A stretch of DNA of 64,000 nucleotides from Neobacillus cucumis (GCF_016908975.1 NZ_JAFBEX010000003.1:62001-126000); one strand, 5' to 3'; counted from the first letter of the stretch, positions 1 through 8,792 are shown. Made by a program: numbers and translations. Notes: generated from the sequence alone by a model not told the origin.

Positions 1-212
1 AAAGCATCTAATGCACCAGATGCACGGAAGATAGAAATCGCAACAAGCATCCCGACTAAGAAAGGAATAATCGATACTGCAATCTTAATCCCCTCTTTGC
101 CACCTTCAACAAACCTCTCATAGGTCGGCACTCGTTTATAAGTTCCATATAATAGTATAAAGCCAATCAACAAAGGGATAAACGTTAGTGAAATATTCGA
201 TATGAACCCCAT
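1..212 (-). CDS. spmB: Spore maturation protein B, N-terminal part (cut by window edge)
   Basis: About 70 N-terminal codons are visible; the 3' end lies beyond base 1. The protein starts MGFISNIS and runs into hydrophobic segments separated by the charged stretch YKRVPTYERFVEGGKEG, typical of SpmB, a nucleoside-recognition/gate-domain membrane protein. SpmA and SpmB are needed for full dehydration of the spore core and heat resistance in B. subtilis. It starts 6 bases after the spmA stop, so it is the last visible gene of a dacB-spmA-spmB operon, the same order as in B. subtilis. An AAAAGG ribosome site lies about 10 bases before the ATG, inside the spmA 3' end. Confidence 0.9.
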   Translation of the reverse strand, partial: MGFISNISLTFIPLLIGFILLYGTYKRVPTYERFVEGGKEGIKIAVSIIPFLVGMLVAISIFRASGALDA

Positions 213-218
213 TCCTCA

Positions 219-806
219 TCATCCTTTTCGACTTCTACGAGAATGAAAATAACGATCAATCAGTATGGCACTTATTGCGGAAAGAACAGTAGCTATAATG
301 GTTGGAACAACAATTTCTGTTGGGGAAGAGGAATGATAATTAATTCTTATTGCAATAACTGTAGTCGGAATGATGGTAATGCTGGCTGTATTAATAGCTA
401 AGAAGGTTACCATGCTTCTTGAAGCTTTATCTTTTCCTCCATTTAATTTTTTTAGTTCTTCCATTGCTTTAATACCAAGAGGGGTTGCCGCATTACCTAA
501 TCCAAACATATTAGAAATCATATTTGATAAAATATACCCCATTGCAGGGTGATTGGCAGGTACCTCAGGAAATAACAGCTTTACTAATGGCTTGAAAACT
601 CTTGTGAGTTTATGTAGGAGTCCCGATTCCTCTGCAATTCGCATCATACCAAGCCAAAAAACAAGTACACTGATTAGCCCAATGCATAATGTAACTGCTT
701 CCTTAGCTCCATCAAATACTGCTTTATTTACTGCCTCCATGTTTCCGTTTATAAGCGCAAAGATAATTCCAAATATCGTCATAGCTACCCATATATAGTT
801 AACCAT
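219..806 (-). CDS. spmA: Spore maturation protein A
   Basis: A 195-residue polytopic membrane protein, close to the usual SpmA length. Hydrophobic segments cover roughly residues 1-25, 40-60, 85-100, 130-155 and 160-185. The conserved gate-domain region FGLGNAATPLG is near residues 102-112, followed by a charged loop (KKLNGGKDKASR) and a long hydrophobic stretch. Role from the family: acts with SpmB in forespore core dehydration. The ATG overlaps the dacB stop by 8 bases (ATGGTTAA), so translation is probably coupled to dacB and expression follows the dacB mother-cell promoter. Confidence 0.93.
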   Translation of the reverse strand: MVNYIWVAMTIFGIIFALINGNMEAVNKAVFDGAKEAVTLCIGLISVLVFWLGMMRIAEESGLLHKLTRVFKPLVKLLFPEVPANHPAMGYILSNMISNMFGLGNAATPLGIKAMEELKKLNGGKDKASRSMVTFLAINTASITIIPTTVIAIRINYHSSSPTEIVVPTIIATVLSAISAILIDRYFHSRRSRKG

Positions 807-1947
807 TGACGTTCACACCAATGAATGAAATAAACATATCTTCTGCTGAATGAAAGAAACTCTTTTTTTTCTCTTTCTTCATAACCTTCTCAAAATAAAT
901 GGGAGCTTCTTGCACTACTCTTCCGTCCAAATAAATTTCAGCCTTACCTACAATGGCTTCACTGCGGGAAGCGAGTAAATTTTTACGCGGTTTTTCTAGT
1001 TTATATTTAATAGAAAATTGCTCCATTTCCTCACTGGTTGCCGGATACACAATTGTCTTTTTGAGATATAAATGGCCTTTATAAAGTTTATCCTTGGAAA
1101 TGTCCACTTTTCCTTTCGGTAATACCTCTGCCATATCATAGCTTTTAAAACCGTTTTCGTACATTGAAATATGATCATTCCAATCATCAGAATCATTTAA
1201 GGTTACAGCAATTAAGTCCATATCTCCTTTTGTTGCAGTCGTGACAAGGGTCCTTTTGGCAAGTTTTGTGTATCCCGTTTTTCCGCCTGTTGCAAATTTA
1301 TATTTGGTAAGCAGGCGATTTTTATTCCTCCAAACTCGATCCCAATCTTCGGTTGGGTTAGGGGCACGATAGACCTTTGTGCCCGATATTGTTTGAAATG
1401 TTTTATTCTGCATGGCATATCGCATTAAAAGAGCCATGTCATAGGCTGATGAATAATGATCTTCATGGTCATCGAGACCATGAGGATTTGCAAAATGGGT
1501 ATCAACCATCCCTATTTCCCTTGCCTTTTGATTCATTAAATAGGCAAAGCCATCAACACTTCCTCCTACATATTCAGCAATTGCAACAGCCGTATCATTT
1601 CCAGATCTTAGCATTAATCCGTAAACTAAATCCTTTAGTTTAATTTTTTCTCCAGGTTTTAAATACACGGAAGACCCTTCAGCCCGTGTTGCTTGTTCAC
1701 TTACCGTTACGTACCTGTCCATCTTTCCCGATTCGATTGCCAGGATGGCTGTCATGATTTTCGTTATACTAGCGATTCTTCTCTTTGTATGTGCATCCTT
1801 TTCAAACAAGACCCGCCCCGATTTTTGTTCCATCAACACGGCACTCGCAGCACTTACACCAACGGAAGCATCAACCTTATGAGGAATGTTTCCGATCAAT
1901 AGTGAGATTATGAGGGATATCATTACAAGCTTTGAAATCATTCTCAT
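799..1947 (-). CDS. dacB: Sporulation D-alanyl-D-alanine carboxypeptidase DacB (PBP5*)
   Basis: Low-molecular-weight penicillin-binding protein of 382 residues with an N-terminal signal peptide (hydrophobic residues about 7-22, cleavage near VDAS). The three active-site motifs are present: SITK at 60-63 (nucleophile Ser60, Lys63), SGN at 115-117 and KTG at 223-225. In B. subtilis DacB trims cortex peptidoglycan cross-linking in the outer forespore membrane during sporulation. It is first in the dacB-spmA-spmB operon. A sigma-E type promoter is visible at 2044-2071. The start was chosen at the first ATG after GAGG; a second in-frame ATG lies two codons in. Confidence 0.94.
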   Translation of the reverse strand: MRMISKLVMISLIISLLIGNIPHKVDASVGVSAASAVLMEQKSGRVLFEKDAHTKRRIASITKIMTAILAIESGKMDRYVTVSEQATRAEGSSVYLKPGEKIKLKDLVYGLMLRSGNDTAVAIAEYVGGSVDGFAYLMNQKAREIGMVDTHFANPHGLDDHEDHYSSAYDMALLMRYAMQNKTFQTISGTKVYRAPNPTEDWDRVWRNKNRLLTKYKFATGGKTGYTKLAKRTLVTTATKGDMDLIAVTLNDSDDWNDHISMYENGFKSYDMAEVLPKGKVDISKDKLYKGHLYLKKTIVYPATSEEMEQFSIKYKLEKPRKNLLASRSEAIVGKAEIYLDGRVVQEAPIYFEKVMKKEKKKSFFHSAEDMFISFIGVNVNG

Positions 1948-1982
1948 CAGATTAACCTCGTCTCCTTTATGTCTGTCAACTA

Positions 1983-2031
1983 GTCTGCTGCAGCGCCTAG
2001 GGTTTTCTTTATGCCAGGCGCCTCCGCTTTT
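1983..2031. repeat. Degenerate GGCGC-type short inverted repeat
   Basis: On the minus strand this reads AGCGGAGGCGCC, a short AT-rich middle, then GGCGCTGCAGCAGAC. It resembles the AAAAGCGGAAGCGCC / GGCGCTGGAGCTGGAC repeats at 29365-29573 and 40951-41022, with substitutions and a shortened centre. It sits in the dacB leader downstream of the candidate sigma-E promoter, so the transcript would carry a GC-rich hairpin before the ribosome site. Confidence 0.5.
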
Positions 2032-2043
2032 ATTATTTGTACA

Positions 2044-2071
2044 AGTTTATGCGGGACGAGCCATGTTATGA
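2044..2071 (-). promoter_or_regulatory. Candidate sigma-E promoter of dacB operon
   Basis: On the minus strand a -35-like TCATAAC (2065-2071) and a -10-like CATAAACT (2044-2051) are separated by 13 bases, matching the sigma-E pattern (ATA-rich -35, about 14 bases, CATACA-T). B. subtilis dacB is transcribed by sigma-E, which supports the reading. The start point would be near 2036, leaving a leader of about 90 bases. Confidence 0.55.
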
Positions 2072-2099
2072 CTATTAATAAAGAAAACTCGCAATTCCA

Positions 2100-2996
2100 T
2101 TAGAATGCAGGCCATTTAATATCTGCTGCTTTTTCGTACCTAATTTCAACGTCATGCCAATTGACAAGATTCCACCATTTATCAACATATTCACTTCTAT
2201 TATTTTTATATTGCAGATAATAAGCGTGCTCCCAAACATCTAGGACAAGTAATGGAATCGTATCCCATTGTGTTTGAATCATATGGCGCTCCGATTGGAG
2301 TACTTCCAAATGTCTTGCCCTTGGACTCCAGACCAATAGAGCCCAGCCTACTCCCTCAACTTGCTTAGCAGCTTCGGAAAACTGTCGTTTAAAGGTATCA
2401 ACGTTCCCAAAGTACTTTTCAATCTCTCCTTTTAAAATACCTGTCGGACTTCCTCCGCCATTCGGACTCATGTTTCGCCAAAAAATCGTATGCAAATAAT
2501 GCCCTGACCCATGAAAGGAAAGTTCCCTGCTCCAATGCTTAATAAGTGAAAAATCATTGGTTTCCCTTGCTTTCTTCAAATTTAGTTCAGCACGGTTTAA
2601 TCCATCTACATACGAACGATGATGTTTATCATGATGCAGTCTCATGATTTCTTCAGAAATATATGGTTCTAAGGCGTTATACGCGTAAGGAAGTTCCGGT
2701 AAAGTATGTCCACCTGGCGGTAGTGATTTTTCTACCACCCAAATCTTACCGATTTCTTGTTTATTCCTAAAATAATCTTCCATTTGCTGATGGATGGTTT
2801 CAGCCTTTCCTTGTAGACTAAGCAGCTCTTCGTTTGATAACTCCCGATTTGTACCCTCGATTAATTCAGTAAATTCATCGAGATTATCCCATAATTCCAT
2901 ATCTCGTCCTACCTGTTCAGATTGAAGAAATTGTTTCATTTGCTCGTTCCAAACAAATAAATCGTTAACATATTGGCTAAAACGCCCCATTATCAT
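2100..2996 (-). CDS. sodF: Superoxide dismutase Fe/Mn family with N-terminal extension (SodF-like)
   Basis: The C-terminal ~200 residues are a Fe/Mn superoxide dismutase: LHHDKHHRSYVDGLN near 140 (first His ligand), GSGHYLHTIFWRNMSP near 182 (second His), and LDVWEHAYYLQYKN near 261 (Asp and His ligands). About 100 residues precede the dismutase domain, predicted helical and charged, as in the longer SodF-type proteins of bacilli rather than classical ~200-residue SodA. There is no signal peptide, so it is probably cytoplasmic. The reaction is superoxide to oxygen and peroxide. It lies between dacB and ypuI, an insertion relative to B. subtilis. Fe versus Mn preference cannot be told from sequence. 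Confidence 0.88.
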   Translation of the reverse strand: MIMGRFSQYVNDLFVWNEQMKQFLQSEQVGRDMELWDNLDEFTELIEGTNRELSNEELLSLQGKAETIHQQMEDYFRNKQEIGKIWVVEKSLPPGGHTLPELPYAYNALEPYISEEIMRLHHDKHHRSYVDGLNRAELNLKKARETNDFSLIKHWSRELSFHGSGHYLHTIFWRNMSPNGGGSPTGILKGEIEKYFGNVDTFKRQFSEAAKQVEGVGWALLVWSPRARHLEVLQSERHMIQTQWDTIPLLVLDVWEHAYYLQYKNNRSEYVDKWWNLVNWHDVEIRYEKAADIKWPAF

Positions 2997-3063
2997 TCCC
3001 TCATTCCTGTCTAAAGTAATTCATGATAATGGTATGTGGGACAATACATAATAAGAACGAAAA

Positions 3064-3090
3064 AGACTGTTCCAGCGCGGAACAGTCCTT
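3064..3090 (-). terminator. Intrinsic terminator after ypuI
   Basis: Perfect 9-bp stem GACTGTTCC/GGAACAGTC with a 5-base loop, followed on the minus strand by TTTTTC. It lies just past the ypuI stop codon. Confidence 0.85.
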
Positions 3091-3106
3091 TATAAACGCC
3101 ATATAT

Positions 3107-3595
3107 TTATTTAGATTGAATCATCTTTGTTCTGTAATCTGTTTCATAGTATTCAAGTTCTTCCCTAATTCTCTGAAAATCACTCTCTAAACTCTTAATC
3201 AATTCTGATATTTTATCAGAAACGTTACGATAAAACTTAATAGAATTTCTGCCAGTATATGCTGATCGACTATTTTCAAACCATGAATCATTCTTTGGCG
3301 AGAAAAACTCTTCAATACATTGGTGATAAATCTTATAAAGGGTTTTTTCGGCAGCTGCTTTTTGAAATGGCTCACTTTGTAAAAGGACAGAGCAGGCTTC
3401 TAAACCCTCTTCACTATAAACAACCAACTTTCTAAGGTTCGCCAGTATTAATTTAACATAAGCCCGGTCTTCTTCATTATCTGTATTTAACTGTGAAATA
3501 GGTGTTTCATTTAAAAAATCCTCTAAAGTTAGAATTGACTTTGTTAAAAATTCTTTTACATCGTTAAGCTGTGTTTTCACAAGTGTGTTTGCCAT
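3107..3595 (-). CDS. ypuI: YpuI-like protein (DUF3907)
   Basis: A 162-residue soluble, mostly helical and charged protein with no signal peptide or membrane segment. The start ANTLVKTQLNDVKEFL and the position between dacB and scpB match B. subtilis YpuI, a conserved bacillar protein of unknown function. A strong AGGAGGG ribosome site precedes the ATG. It is preceded 29 bases upstream by another minus-strand gene (3625-4044) and followed by a terminator, so these two genes probably form one transcript. The function is not known; the family name rests on gene order plus N-terminal resemblance. Confidence 0.72.
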   Translation of the reverse strand: MANTLVKTQLNDVKEFLTKSILTLEDFLNETPISQLNTDNEEDRAYVKLILANLRKLVVYSEEGLEACSVLLQSEPFQKAAAEKTLYKIYHQCIEEFFSPKNDSWFENSRSAYTGRNSIKFYRNVSDKISELIKSLESDFQRIREELEYYETDYRTKMIQSK

Positions 3596-3624
3596 AATTA
3601 CCCTCCTATTATTTCTCCTGCTTA

Positions 3625-4044
3625 TTATTGTGGCTGGCCAATAAACTCAAGTGGTGATTGAAGTTCATACTCTTTATTTTGCTGAATTCCTAAAAACACT
3701 TCAGGTAATTTATTATAATTTATATCTTGAAAATAAGAAGCAAATTCGTATTTTGAATTAATATATAATCTTTTTCTGTTTTGGAGACCTGGATTTTTCA
3801 AAAGACAAACAAGTGCAACAATATCCTTAAAATAAACTTCATTGGTTCCATGATTTATAATAGGATTTTGCTTGTACGGAGTAAACTCTTGAAAGAGCTC
3901 ATCAAAATACCTTACATATAAAACATGAAGTGTTCTTTCTTGTCCATCTTCCACGAACGTAACTTCACTTCTGTTAAAAAAATCTTCTGAAGTATTTGAT
4001 TTTTCTTTCTCCAATTCATATCCCTTACACTCTTTGATCAGCAA
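3625..4044 (-). CDS. Unrecognised 139-residue protein upstream of ypuI
   Basis: I do not recognise this protein. It is soluble, with an acidic, aromatic-rich composition, and contains VLYVRYFDELFQEF near residues 42-55 and a C-terminal half with a hydrophobic stretch DIVALVCLLKN. No metal-binding Cys/His cluster, signal peptide or membrane helix is evident. I chose a TTG start at 4044 because AAGGAGAGG lies 7 bases upstream of it; the longer frame from 4065 would include that ribosome site. It is followed closely by ypuI and preceded by 97 bases and scpB, and is absent at this position in B. subtilis. Co-transcription with ypuI is likely. Confidence 0.6.
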   Translation of the reverse strand: MLIKECKGYELEKEKSNTSEDFFNRSEVTFVEDGQERTLHVLYVRYFDELFQEFTPYKQNPIINHGTNEVYFKDIVALVCLLKNPGLQNRKRLYINSKYEFASYFQDINYNKLPEVFLGIQQNKEYELQSPLEFIGQPQ

Positions 4045-4141
4045 TGGAATTCCTCTCCTTATCAACTGGCTGAAACAATAAAAAATTCAAGCTTAGACTA
4101 TATTATATTTATTTTAGCATAAATTCCTGCCAAAGATTTAG

Positions 4142-4729
4142 TTAAGAGTTAATTGTTTCCTGAAATTTCTCAAAAAATAAATCTGCTTCCTCTTGGATAA
4201 ATTCTTCTTCCACTTTTTCAGGCAGCTGCGGCAGTTCTTTTAAATTCTTCAAACCAAAATAGTCCAGAAATTCTTTTGTTGTTCCATATAAAATGGCTCT
4301 TCCTGTTCCTTCCGCTCTACCAGTCTCTTTTATTAAGACCTTTGCCATTAAGGTATGGAGTGGCCTCTCCGTTTTTACTCCACGGATTTCCTCAATTTCA
4401 GCACGAGTGATTGGCTGTTTATAAGCAATGATTGCTAATGTTTCTAACGCGGCCTGTGACAAAGTTGATGTATGAGGAGAATCTACCAATTTTTTTAGGT
4501 ATGCAGCATTTTCCTTTTTCGTGGCGAGCTGAAAGGTTCCTGCCAATTGAACGATCATAATTCCTCTTTGGTCATCCCGCTCATAAGCCTGTCGCAAATT
4601 CTCTATCAGTTCACTTGCATGCAGTTCATCTACCTCTAATACCTCCGCAAGTTGTTTTAGTGATAATCCCTCATCTCCAGCGGCAAATAATAGACTTTCT
4701 AAAATGCTGTTCCAATTAATAATATCCAA
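4142..4729 (-). CDS. scpB: Segregation and condensation protein B
   Basis: A 195-residue winged-helix protein; ScpB forms the SMC-ScpA-ScpB condensin complex that organises and segregates the chromosome. The family core SQAALETLAIIAYKQPITRAEIEEIRGV (about residues 92-119) and the downstream GRAILYGTTKEFLDYFGL region (about 143-160) are clear. The C-terminus is acidic. The TTG start is set by AAGGGGC 9 bases upstream and lies only 2 bases after the scpA stop, so the pair is translationally coupled. Length matches B. subtilis ScpB. Confidence 0.95.
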   Translation of the reverse strand: MDIINWNSILESLLFAAGDEGLSLKQLAEVLEVDELHASELIENLRQAYERDDQRGIMIVQLAGTFQLATKKENAAYLKKLVDSPHTSTLSQAALETLAIIAYKQPITRAEIEEIRGVKTERPLHTLMAKVLIKETGRAEGTGRAILYGTTKEFLDYFGLKNLKELPQLPEKVEEEFIQEEADLFFEKFQETINS

Positions 4730-4731
4730 CT

Positions 4732-5487
4732 TTAATTTGCCCCTTCCTTAACAGCTTCCACAAATATGTCACCAAAATTCTCTTTCTGCTCAACATCAAT
4801 AGCTTTTCGCTTAATTAGTTCCAATATCGCCAAAAATGTTACAACGATATGTTCTTTAGCAGCGGATGGGAATAAGTCATTAAAGTTTTTCCTACCCTTT
4901 AATTGATGTAATTCAGTTAATATTTCGGTCATTCTTCTTTCGATTGAAATTTCCTGCCGGGCAATCTTTGTTGCCATTGGTCTCTGTAATTTCTTTCTGC
5001 GTAACAGTTTTTGAAAGGCCGCAAGCATATCGTATAATGAGACATTTAATTCGGTCTCAACAGGGGTACTCTCCTTGGTAAAATCGGAGAGATCACTAGG
5101 AGGTTTGGTGTACATAAGCCCGCGTTCCTCTTCCAAGTTCTTTAAATCATGAGCTGCTTCTTTATATTTTCGATATTCAATTAAGCGTTCAACAAGTTCA
5201 TCTCTTGGATCGTCCTCATAAGCCATCTCTGATTCTTCTTCATCTAGTACCTCTTCGTGTTTCGGCAAGAGCATTTTGCTCTTAATCGCAAGTAATGTTG
5301 CAGCCATCACTAAGAACTCACTGGCAACATCAAGTTGAAGTTCATTCATGGTTTGAATATATAGTAAGTATTGCTCTGTAATTTCAGCAACCGGAATATC
5401 ATAAATATCAATTTCGAGCCGATTAATTAAATGGAGGAGTAAATCCAAAGGCCCTTCAAAAGCATCAATTTTTACCTGATAAGGCAT
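4732..5487 (-). CDS. scpA: Segregation and condensation protein A (kleisin)
   Basis: A 251-residue kleisin that bridges the SMC heads. The N-terminal domain [19 protein letters not shown], the [15 protein letters not shown] helix, an acidic central linker ([16 protein letters not shown]) and a C-terminal winged-helix domain are all visible. The ATG at 5487 gives the same length as B. subtilis ScpA and has GGTGA 6 bases upstream; an alternative TTG lies at 5499. First gene of scpA-scpB. Unlike B. subtilis, ribT is not directly upstream: a yjcZ-type gene and ypuF separate them. Confidence 0.95.
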   Translation of the reverse strand: MPYQVKIDAFEGPLDLLLHLINRLEIDIYDIPVAEITEQYLLYIQTMNELQLDVASEFLVMAATLLAIKSKMLLPKHEEVLDEEESEMAYEDDPRDELVERLIEYRKYKEAAHDLKNLEEERGLMYTKPPSDLSDFTKESTPVETELNVSLYDMLAAFQKLLRRKKLQRPMATKIARQEISIERRMTEILTELHQLKGRKNFNDLFPSAAKEHIVVTFLAILELIKRKAIDVEQKENFGDIFVEAVKEGAN

Positions 5488-5687
5488 TTCATTCACCAAA
5501 ATTCTAAAAAAATTAACATTGTTTCATAACTAATATTAGTATAGAGGATTCAAGTTTGTTATCCAATAGAAAAATCACCCTTTCCTTGGCTTTATCCAGA
5601 AAACGGGATGATTGCCCATAACAATGGACAAATTTCCTACATATGATGACAAGGTAAAGAACAAAAACTTACAAGGAGGTCTTTCTT

Positions 5688-5774
5688 ATGGATGGAGCAT
5701 TTGGTGGCGGTTTTGCTTTAATCGTTGTTTTATTCATTTTGTTAATTATTGTTGGTGCTTCCTGGGTTTACTAA
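5688..5774 (+). CDS. YjcZ-family small sporulation protein, 28 residues
   Basis: The ATG at 5688 follows AAGGAGG by 8 bases and encodes 28 residues: a short MDGAFGGGF head and one hydrophobic helix ending GASWVY. This GGGFALIVVLFILLIIVG pattern is the YjcZ family, tiny single-span membrane proteins expressed in many sporulating bacilli, role unknown. A hairpin terminator lies 65 bases downstream and the gene is monocistronic. It is on the plus strand between scpA and ypuF. Confidence 0.8.
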   Translation: MDGAFGGGFALIVVLFILLIIVGASWVY

Positions 5775-5839
5775 GAAGTTCTAGTCTCAGCGCCCTTTGG
5801 AGACGCTTGCCAAACAATTAGTAAAACAAAAACAAGAGG

Positions 5840-5868
5840 GACCTGTCAATTTCGGCAGGTCTTTTTTT
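5840..5868 (+). terminator. Intrinsic terminator after yjcZ-type gene
   Basis: Stem GACCTG/CAGGTC with a roughly 10-base loop, followed by TTTTTTT. It is oriented for the plus-strand micropeptide gene. Confidence 0.8.
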
Positions 5869-5933
5869 ATTAGTTAAAGGAATATGTTCAATATGGTACA
5901 CTAAATATACATTATCTGATAAGGGGTGATCTC

Positions 5934-6455
5934 TTGTACCCAAAAGAATATATCCAATTTTTAGCTCATTTCCATGGTGACCGGGATTATTTTGAATGCC
6001 ACGAAATACTCGAGGAATATTGGAAAAAAAACGATAAAAAAAATAAAACCTCCATATGGGTTGGTCTTATCTTATTAGCAGTATCCACCTACCACCATCG
6101 AAGAAATAACTTTAATGGGGCGAAAAGAACGTTAGAAAAGGCCATAACGATTTTTGAGTCCAATCCAAATCATGTATCCATACTTGGATTAGAGCCCCAA
6201 AAACTTAGTGTTTTATTAATAGAACGATTAAACATGATTACAAACCACCAAAAGTATAACAGTTTTAACCTGCCTATTTATGATAGGTCTTTATTGGAAT
6301 CAGGCAAGAAATTATGTAAAAAGAATGGCTTTGATTGGGGAAAAGAAAGCGATATTCTAAATAACAATCTTGTTCATCGCCACATTTCTAGAGATCGTAC
6401 GAGTGTGATCGAAGAAAGAATTCAGTCATTAAAATTAAGAAAAGGCAACGAATGA
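5934..6455 (+). CDS. ypuF: DUF309 protein (YpuF-like)
   Basis: A 173-residue protein starting with TTG 6 bases after AGGGGTG. The DUF309 signature HGDRDYFECHEILEEYW (about residues 14-30) and the helical continuation SIWVGLILLAVSTYHHRRNNFNGAKRTLEKA are present. The family is small, helical and of unknown biochemistry, with conserved His/Glu that could bind a metal. B. subtilis YpuF has similar length and lies in the same neighbourhood near ribT and scpA. It is convergent with ribT and shares a bidirectional terminator with it. Confidence 0.85.
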   Translation: MYPKEYIQFLAHFHGDRDYFECHEILEEYWKKNDKKNKTSIWVGLILLAVSTYHHRRNNFNGAKRTLEKAITIFESNPNHVSILGLEPQKLSVLLIERLNMITNHQKYNSFNLPIYDRSLLESGKKLCKKNGFDWGKESDILNNNLVHRHISRDRTSVIEERIQSLKLRKGNE

Positions 6456-6472
6456 ACTGTTGCCTTCTTTTA
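6442..6472. terminator. Bidirectional terminator between ypuF and ribT
   Basis: Stem AAGGCAAC/GTTGCCTT with a 9-base loop; T-rich tracts follow on both strands. It overlaps the last codons and stop of ypuF. Confidence 0.8.
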
Positions 6473-6477
6473 GTACT

Positions 6478-6837
<360 letters not shown>

Positions 6838-6853
6838 TCATTATATTAAATAA

Positions 6854-7184
6854 ACCGATTTCATCTAGGTTTAACATTAGTTTATTTTTTCCTAATCACC
6901 GAATAATAAACATTTATTCATTATATGTAATTTAAAATTACAATGTTTCAACAAACAGCATCATACATAAATAATGGGCAATCATTAATTAGAATCTCTT
7001 ATCCTGTCCACCATTCTACACTAAATAACAAAAATAATCTATTTTCTCTTTTAAATGTGGCTGAATCTCCATGAAGTTTTCGAAACTGCGGAACTTCCGG
7101 ACAAAATACTTCGTTTCTATCCAACGTTTCGGTTATATTATTAAAAAGGCTGATGATGATAATTTACCATTAGTCTCACACTTC
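6854..7184. other. AT-rich gene-free stretch upstream of ypuA
   Basis: About 330 bases between ribT and ypuA with no plausible coding frame, RNA gene or hairpin terminator. It presumably holds the divergent promoters of ribT and ypuA, but no convincing -35/-10 pair could be fixed by eye. Short inverted words such as GTTTTCGAAAC near 7077 are noted without a function. Confidence 0.4.
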
Positions 7185-7198
7185 AAGGAGGCATAAAG

Positions 7199-8062
7199 TT
7201 GAAAAAAACACTCATTTTACTACTTGCATTACTTATAAGCCTTTTTCCTATCCATAGCTTTGCTGACATGGCTGAAGGTGATATGATTGTTACTTTAGGA
7301 GAGAATTTAACAGAAGCACAAAAAGAGAGTTTATTAACAGAGATGGGTGCACCAGCCGATGTACAAATTGTTACGGTGTCAAATCAAGAAGAATATCAAT
7401 ATTTAGGAAAGTATATTTCAAAATCACTCATTGGTACTAGGGCGATTTCTTCATCTGCCATTACCATTGCTGCACAGGGTGCAGGCATTACCGTAAAGAC
7501 GAAAAATATTAACTGGGTAACAGATGAGATGTATATTAACGCCCTGATTACGGCAGGCGTGAAGGACGCAAATATCTATATTACTGCACCCATTTCTGTA
7601 TCTGGAACGGCTGCTTTAACAGGAATTATTAAGGCATATGAAATTTCTGCTGGAGAAACCATTCCTGAAGACGTTAAGCAAGCAGCCAATCAAGAAATGG
7701 TAGAAACAGCAAAGTTGGGCGATGCAATTGGGGATAAGAATGCAGCTGCATTAATTGCAAAGGTAAAAGAGGAAATTGCTAAAAACAAGCCAAGTAACGA
7801 TGCAGAGTTAAAAAACATAATTGAACAAGCTGCTAAAGATCTAAATGTTACCCTAACAGATGCACAAATGCAGAGTTTAATGGACTTTTTTAATAAACTA
7901 ATCGATTTAAATATTAACTGGAATCAAGTTAGTGACCAGCTTAATAAAGCAAAAGACCAAATATCGAAATTCCTGCAATCCGATGAAGGTCAGGGATTTT
8001 TAGAAAAGTTTAAACAGTTTTTTATATGGTTGTTTGATACGATTAAATCGATATTCTCATAA
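7199..8062 (+). CDS. ypuA: YpuA-like exported protein (DUF1002)
   Basis: A 287-residue protein with a cleavable signal peptide (basic MKK, hydrophobic to about residue 20, cleavage after SFA). The mature part begins MAEGDMIVTLGENLTEAQK and fits DUF1002, with the typical ISSSAITIA and GTAALTGIIKAYE segments. The C-terminal third is helical and charged, ending in an aromatic FFIWLFDTIKSIFS tail. B. subtilis YpuA is a cell-wall-associated protein of unknown function in the same region. The TTG start lies 8 bases after AAGGAGG. Monocistronic, followed by a hairpin at 8097. Confidence 0.88.
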   Translation: MKKTLILLLALLISLFPIHSFADMAEGDMIVTLGENLTEAQKESLLTEMGAPADVQIVTVSNQEEYQYLGKYISKSLIGTRAISSSAITIAAQGAGITVKTKNINWVTDEMYINALITAGVKDANIYITAPISVSGTAALTGIIKAYEISAGETIPEDVKQAANQEMVETAKLGDAIGDKNAAALIAKVKEEIAKNKPSNDAELKNIIEQAAKDLNVTLTDAQMQSLMDFFNKLIDLNINWNQVSDQLNKAKDQISKFLQSDEGQGFLEKFKQFFIWLFDTIKSIFS

Positions 8063-8096
8063 AGAGAATAAAAGCTGCCGCAATAAACGGCAGATC

Positions 8097-8125
8097 AGGC
8101 TGTCGGAAACTCGACAGCCTCTTAT
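8097..8125 (+). terminator. Hairpin after ypuA (also left edge of composite repeat)
   Basis: Perfect 9-bp stem AGGCTGTCG/CGACAGCCT with a 6-base loop, then CTTATTTTA. The T tract is weak. A related hairpin (AGGCTGT/ACAGCCT) starts at 26134 at the same distance from another copy of the repeat, so it may belong to the repeat rather than to ypuA. Confidence 0.6.
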
Positions 8126-8200
8126 TTTAATCAATTACTTTAACAAGTTTCCGCGTTAATTTGTTATAAAATTTATTTGTATATGGCTAATCAACAAGTC

Positions 8201-8331
8201 TGTTGATTGGCGCTCCAGGCACTACGCTTTCCGCGGGCGTGCCGGTGAGCCTCCTCATCGCTTCGCTCTTGCGGGGTCTCCCCTGCCCCGTATTCCCGCA
8301 GGAGTCTACGTGCCTTCCGCGCCAATCAACA
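8201..8331 (+). repeat. 131-bp palindromic GC-rich repeat, forward copy
   Basis: Begins TGTTGATTGGCGC and ends GCGCCAATCAACA, a perfect 13-bp terminal inverted repeat. The interior (GCTCCAGGCACTACGC, GCGGGCGTGCCGG, GAGCCTCCTC, GGGGTCTCCCCTGCCCC, CCCGCAGGAGTC) recurs in inverted form at 32938-33071 and 45676-45806 and in halves at 26236-26561. It lacks coding capacity and resembles intergenic palindromic repeats common in some Bacillus genomes. Confidence 0.8.
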
Positions 8332-8617
8332 GAGTGTTTCAAATAAGGCTTCAACTAAACTAATAAATTTTAAAATGACGCGGTGAATTCAATGTTTAAG
8401 CTAAAAAAGTCTAGCCCAAAGTGAATATGAATTTGTATGAATTGATGAATTAGTTCCAGACGACTACCTTTCTTCGTTTGATTAATAAATTTACTGATTT
8501 TTCATTTCTTCTTTGAAAAGTTCAAACCTATTATAGTGGTAATATTGTTACGGATGTAAATTACTCTCGTAAGGTTAGCAAAAGTGCCTAGCCATACTTT
8601 AGAATAATTTGCCTTCC

Positions 8618-8748
8618 TGTTGATTCGAACGGAGGGCACTTGACTCCTACGGGATAAAGAGGTCACTGGAGACCCCGCAGTCGCTGAAAGCACCGAAGAG
8701 GTTCAGGATCTCCTCGCGGAAATCAATTGCCCGGAGTGGAAATCAACA
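8618..8748 (-). repeat. 131-bp palindromic repeat, degenerate reverse copy
   Basis: Starts TGTTGATT and ends AATCAACA, with interior words GGAGGGCACTTGACTCC, GGAGACCCCGCAG and GAGTGGAAATCAACA that match the reverse orientation of the unit at 8201. It has diverged more than the other copies. Confidence 0.65.
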
Positions 8749-8792
8749 GGCCCAATTGAGGGATAATCAATAAATTTGATATTTAGATTCTG

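Noticed and set aside
5612-5821. 69-codon plus-strand frame over the yjcZ-type gene
   Set aside because: The ribosome site AAGGAGG lies inside this frame and serves the 28-residue YjcZ frame, which has family sequence; the longer frame has none.
8332-8617. Possible decayed gene in the centre of composite repeat copy 1
   Set aside because: Both strands contain many stops and no recognisable protein fragment; I treat it as non-coding.
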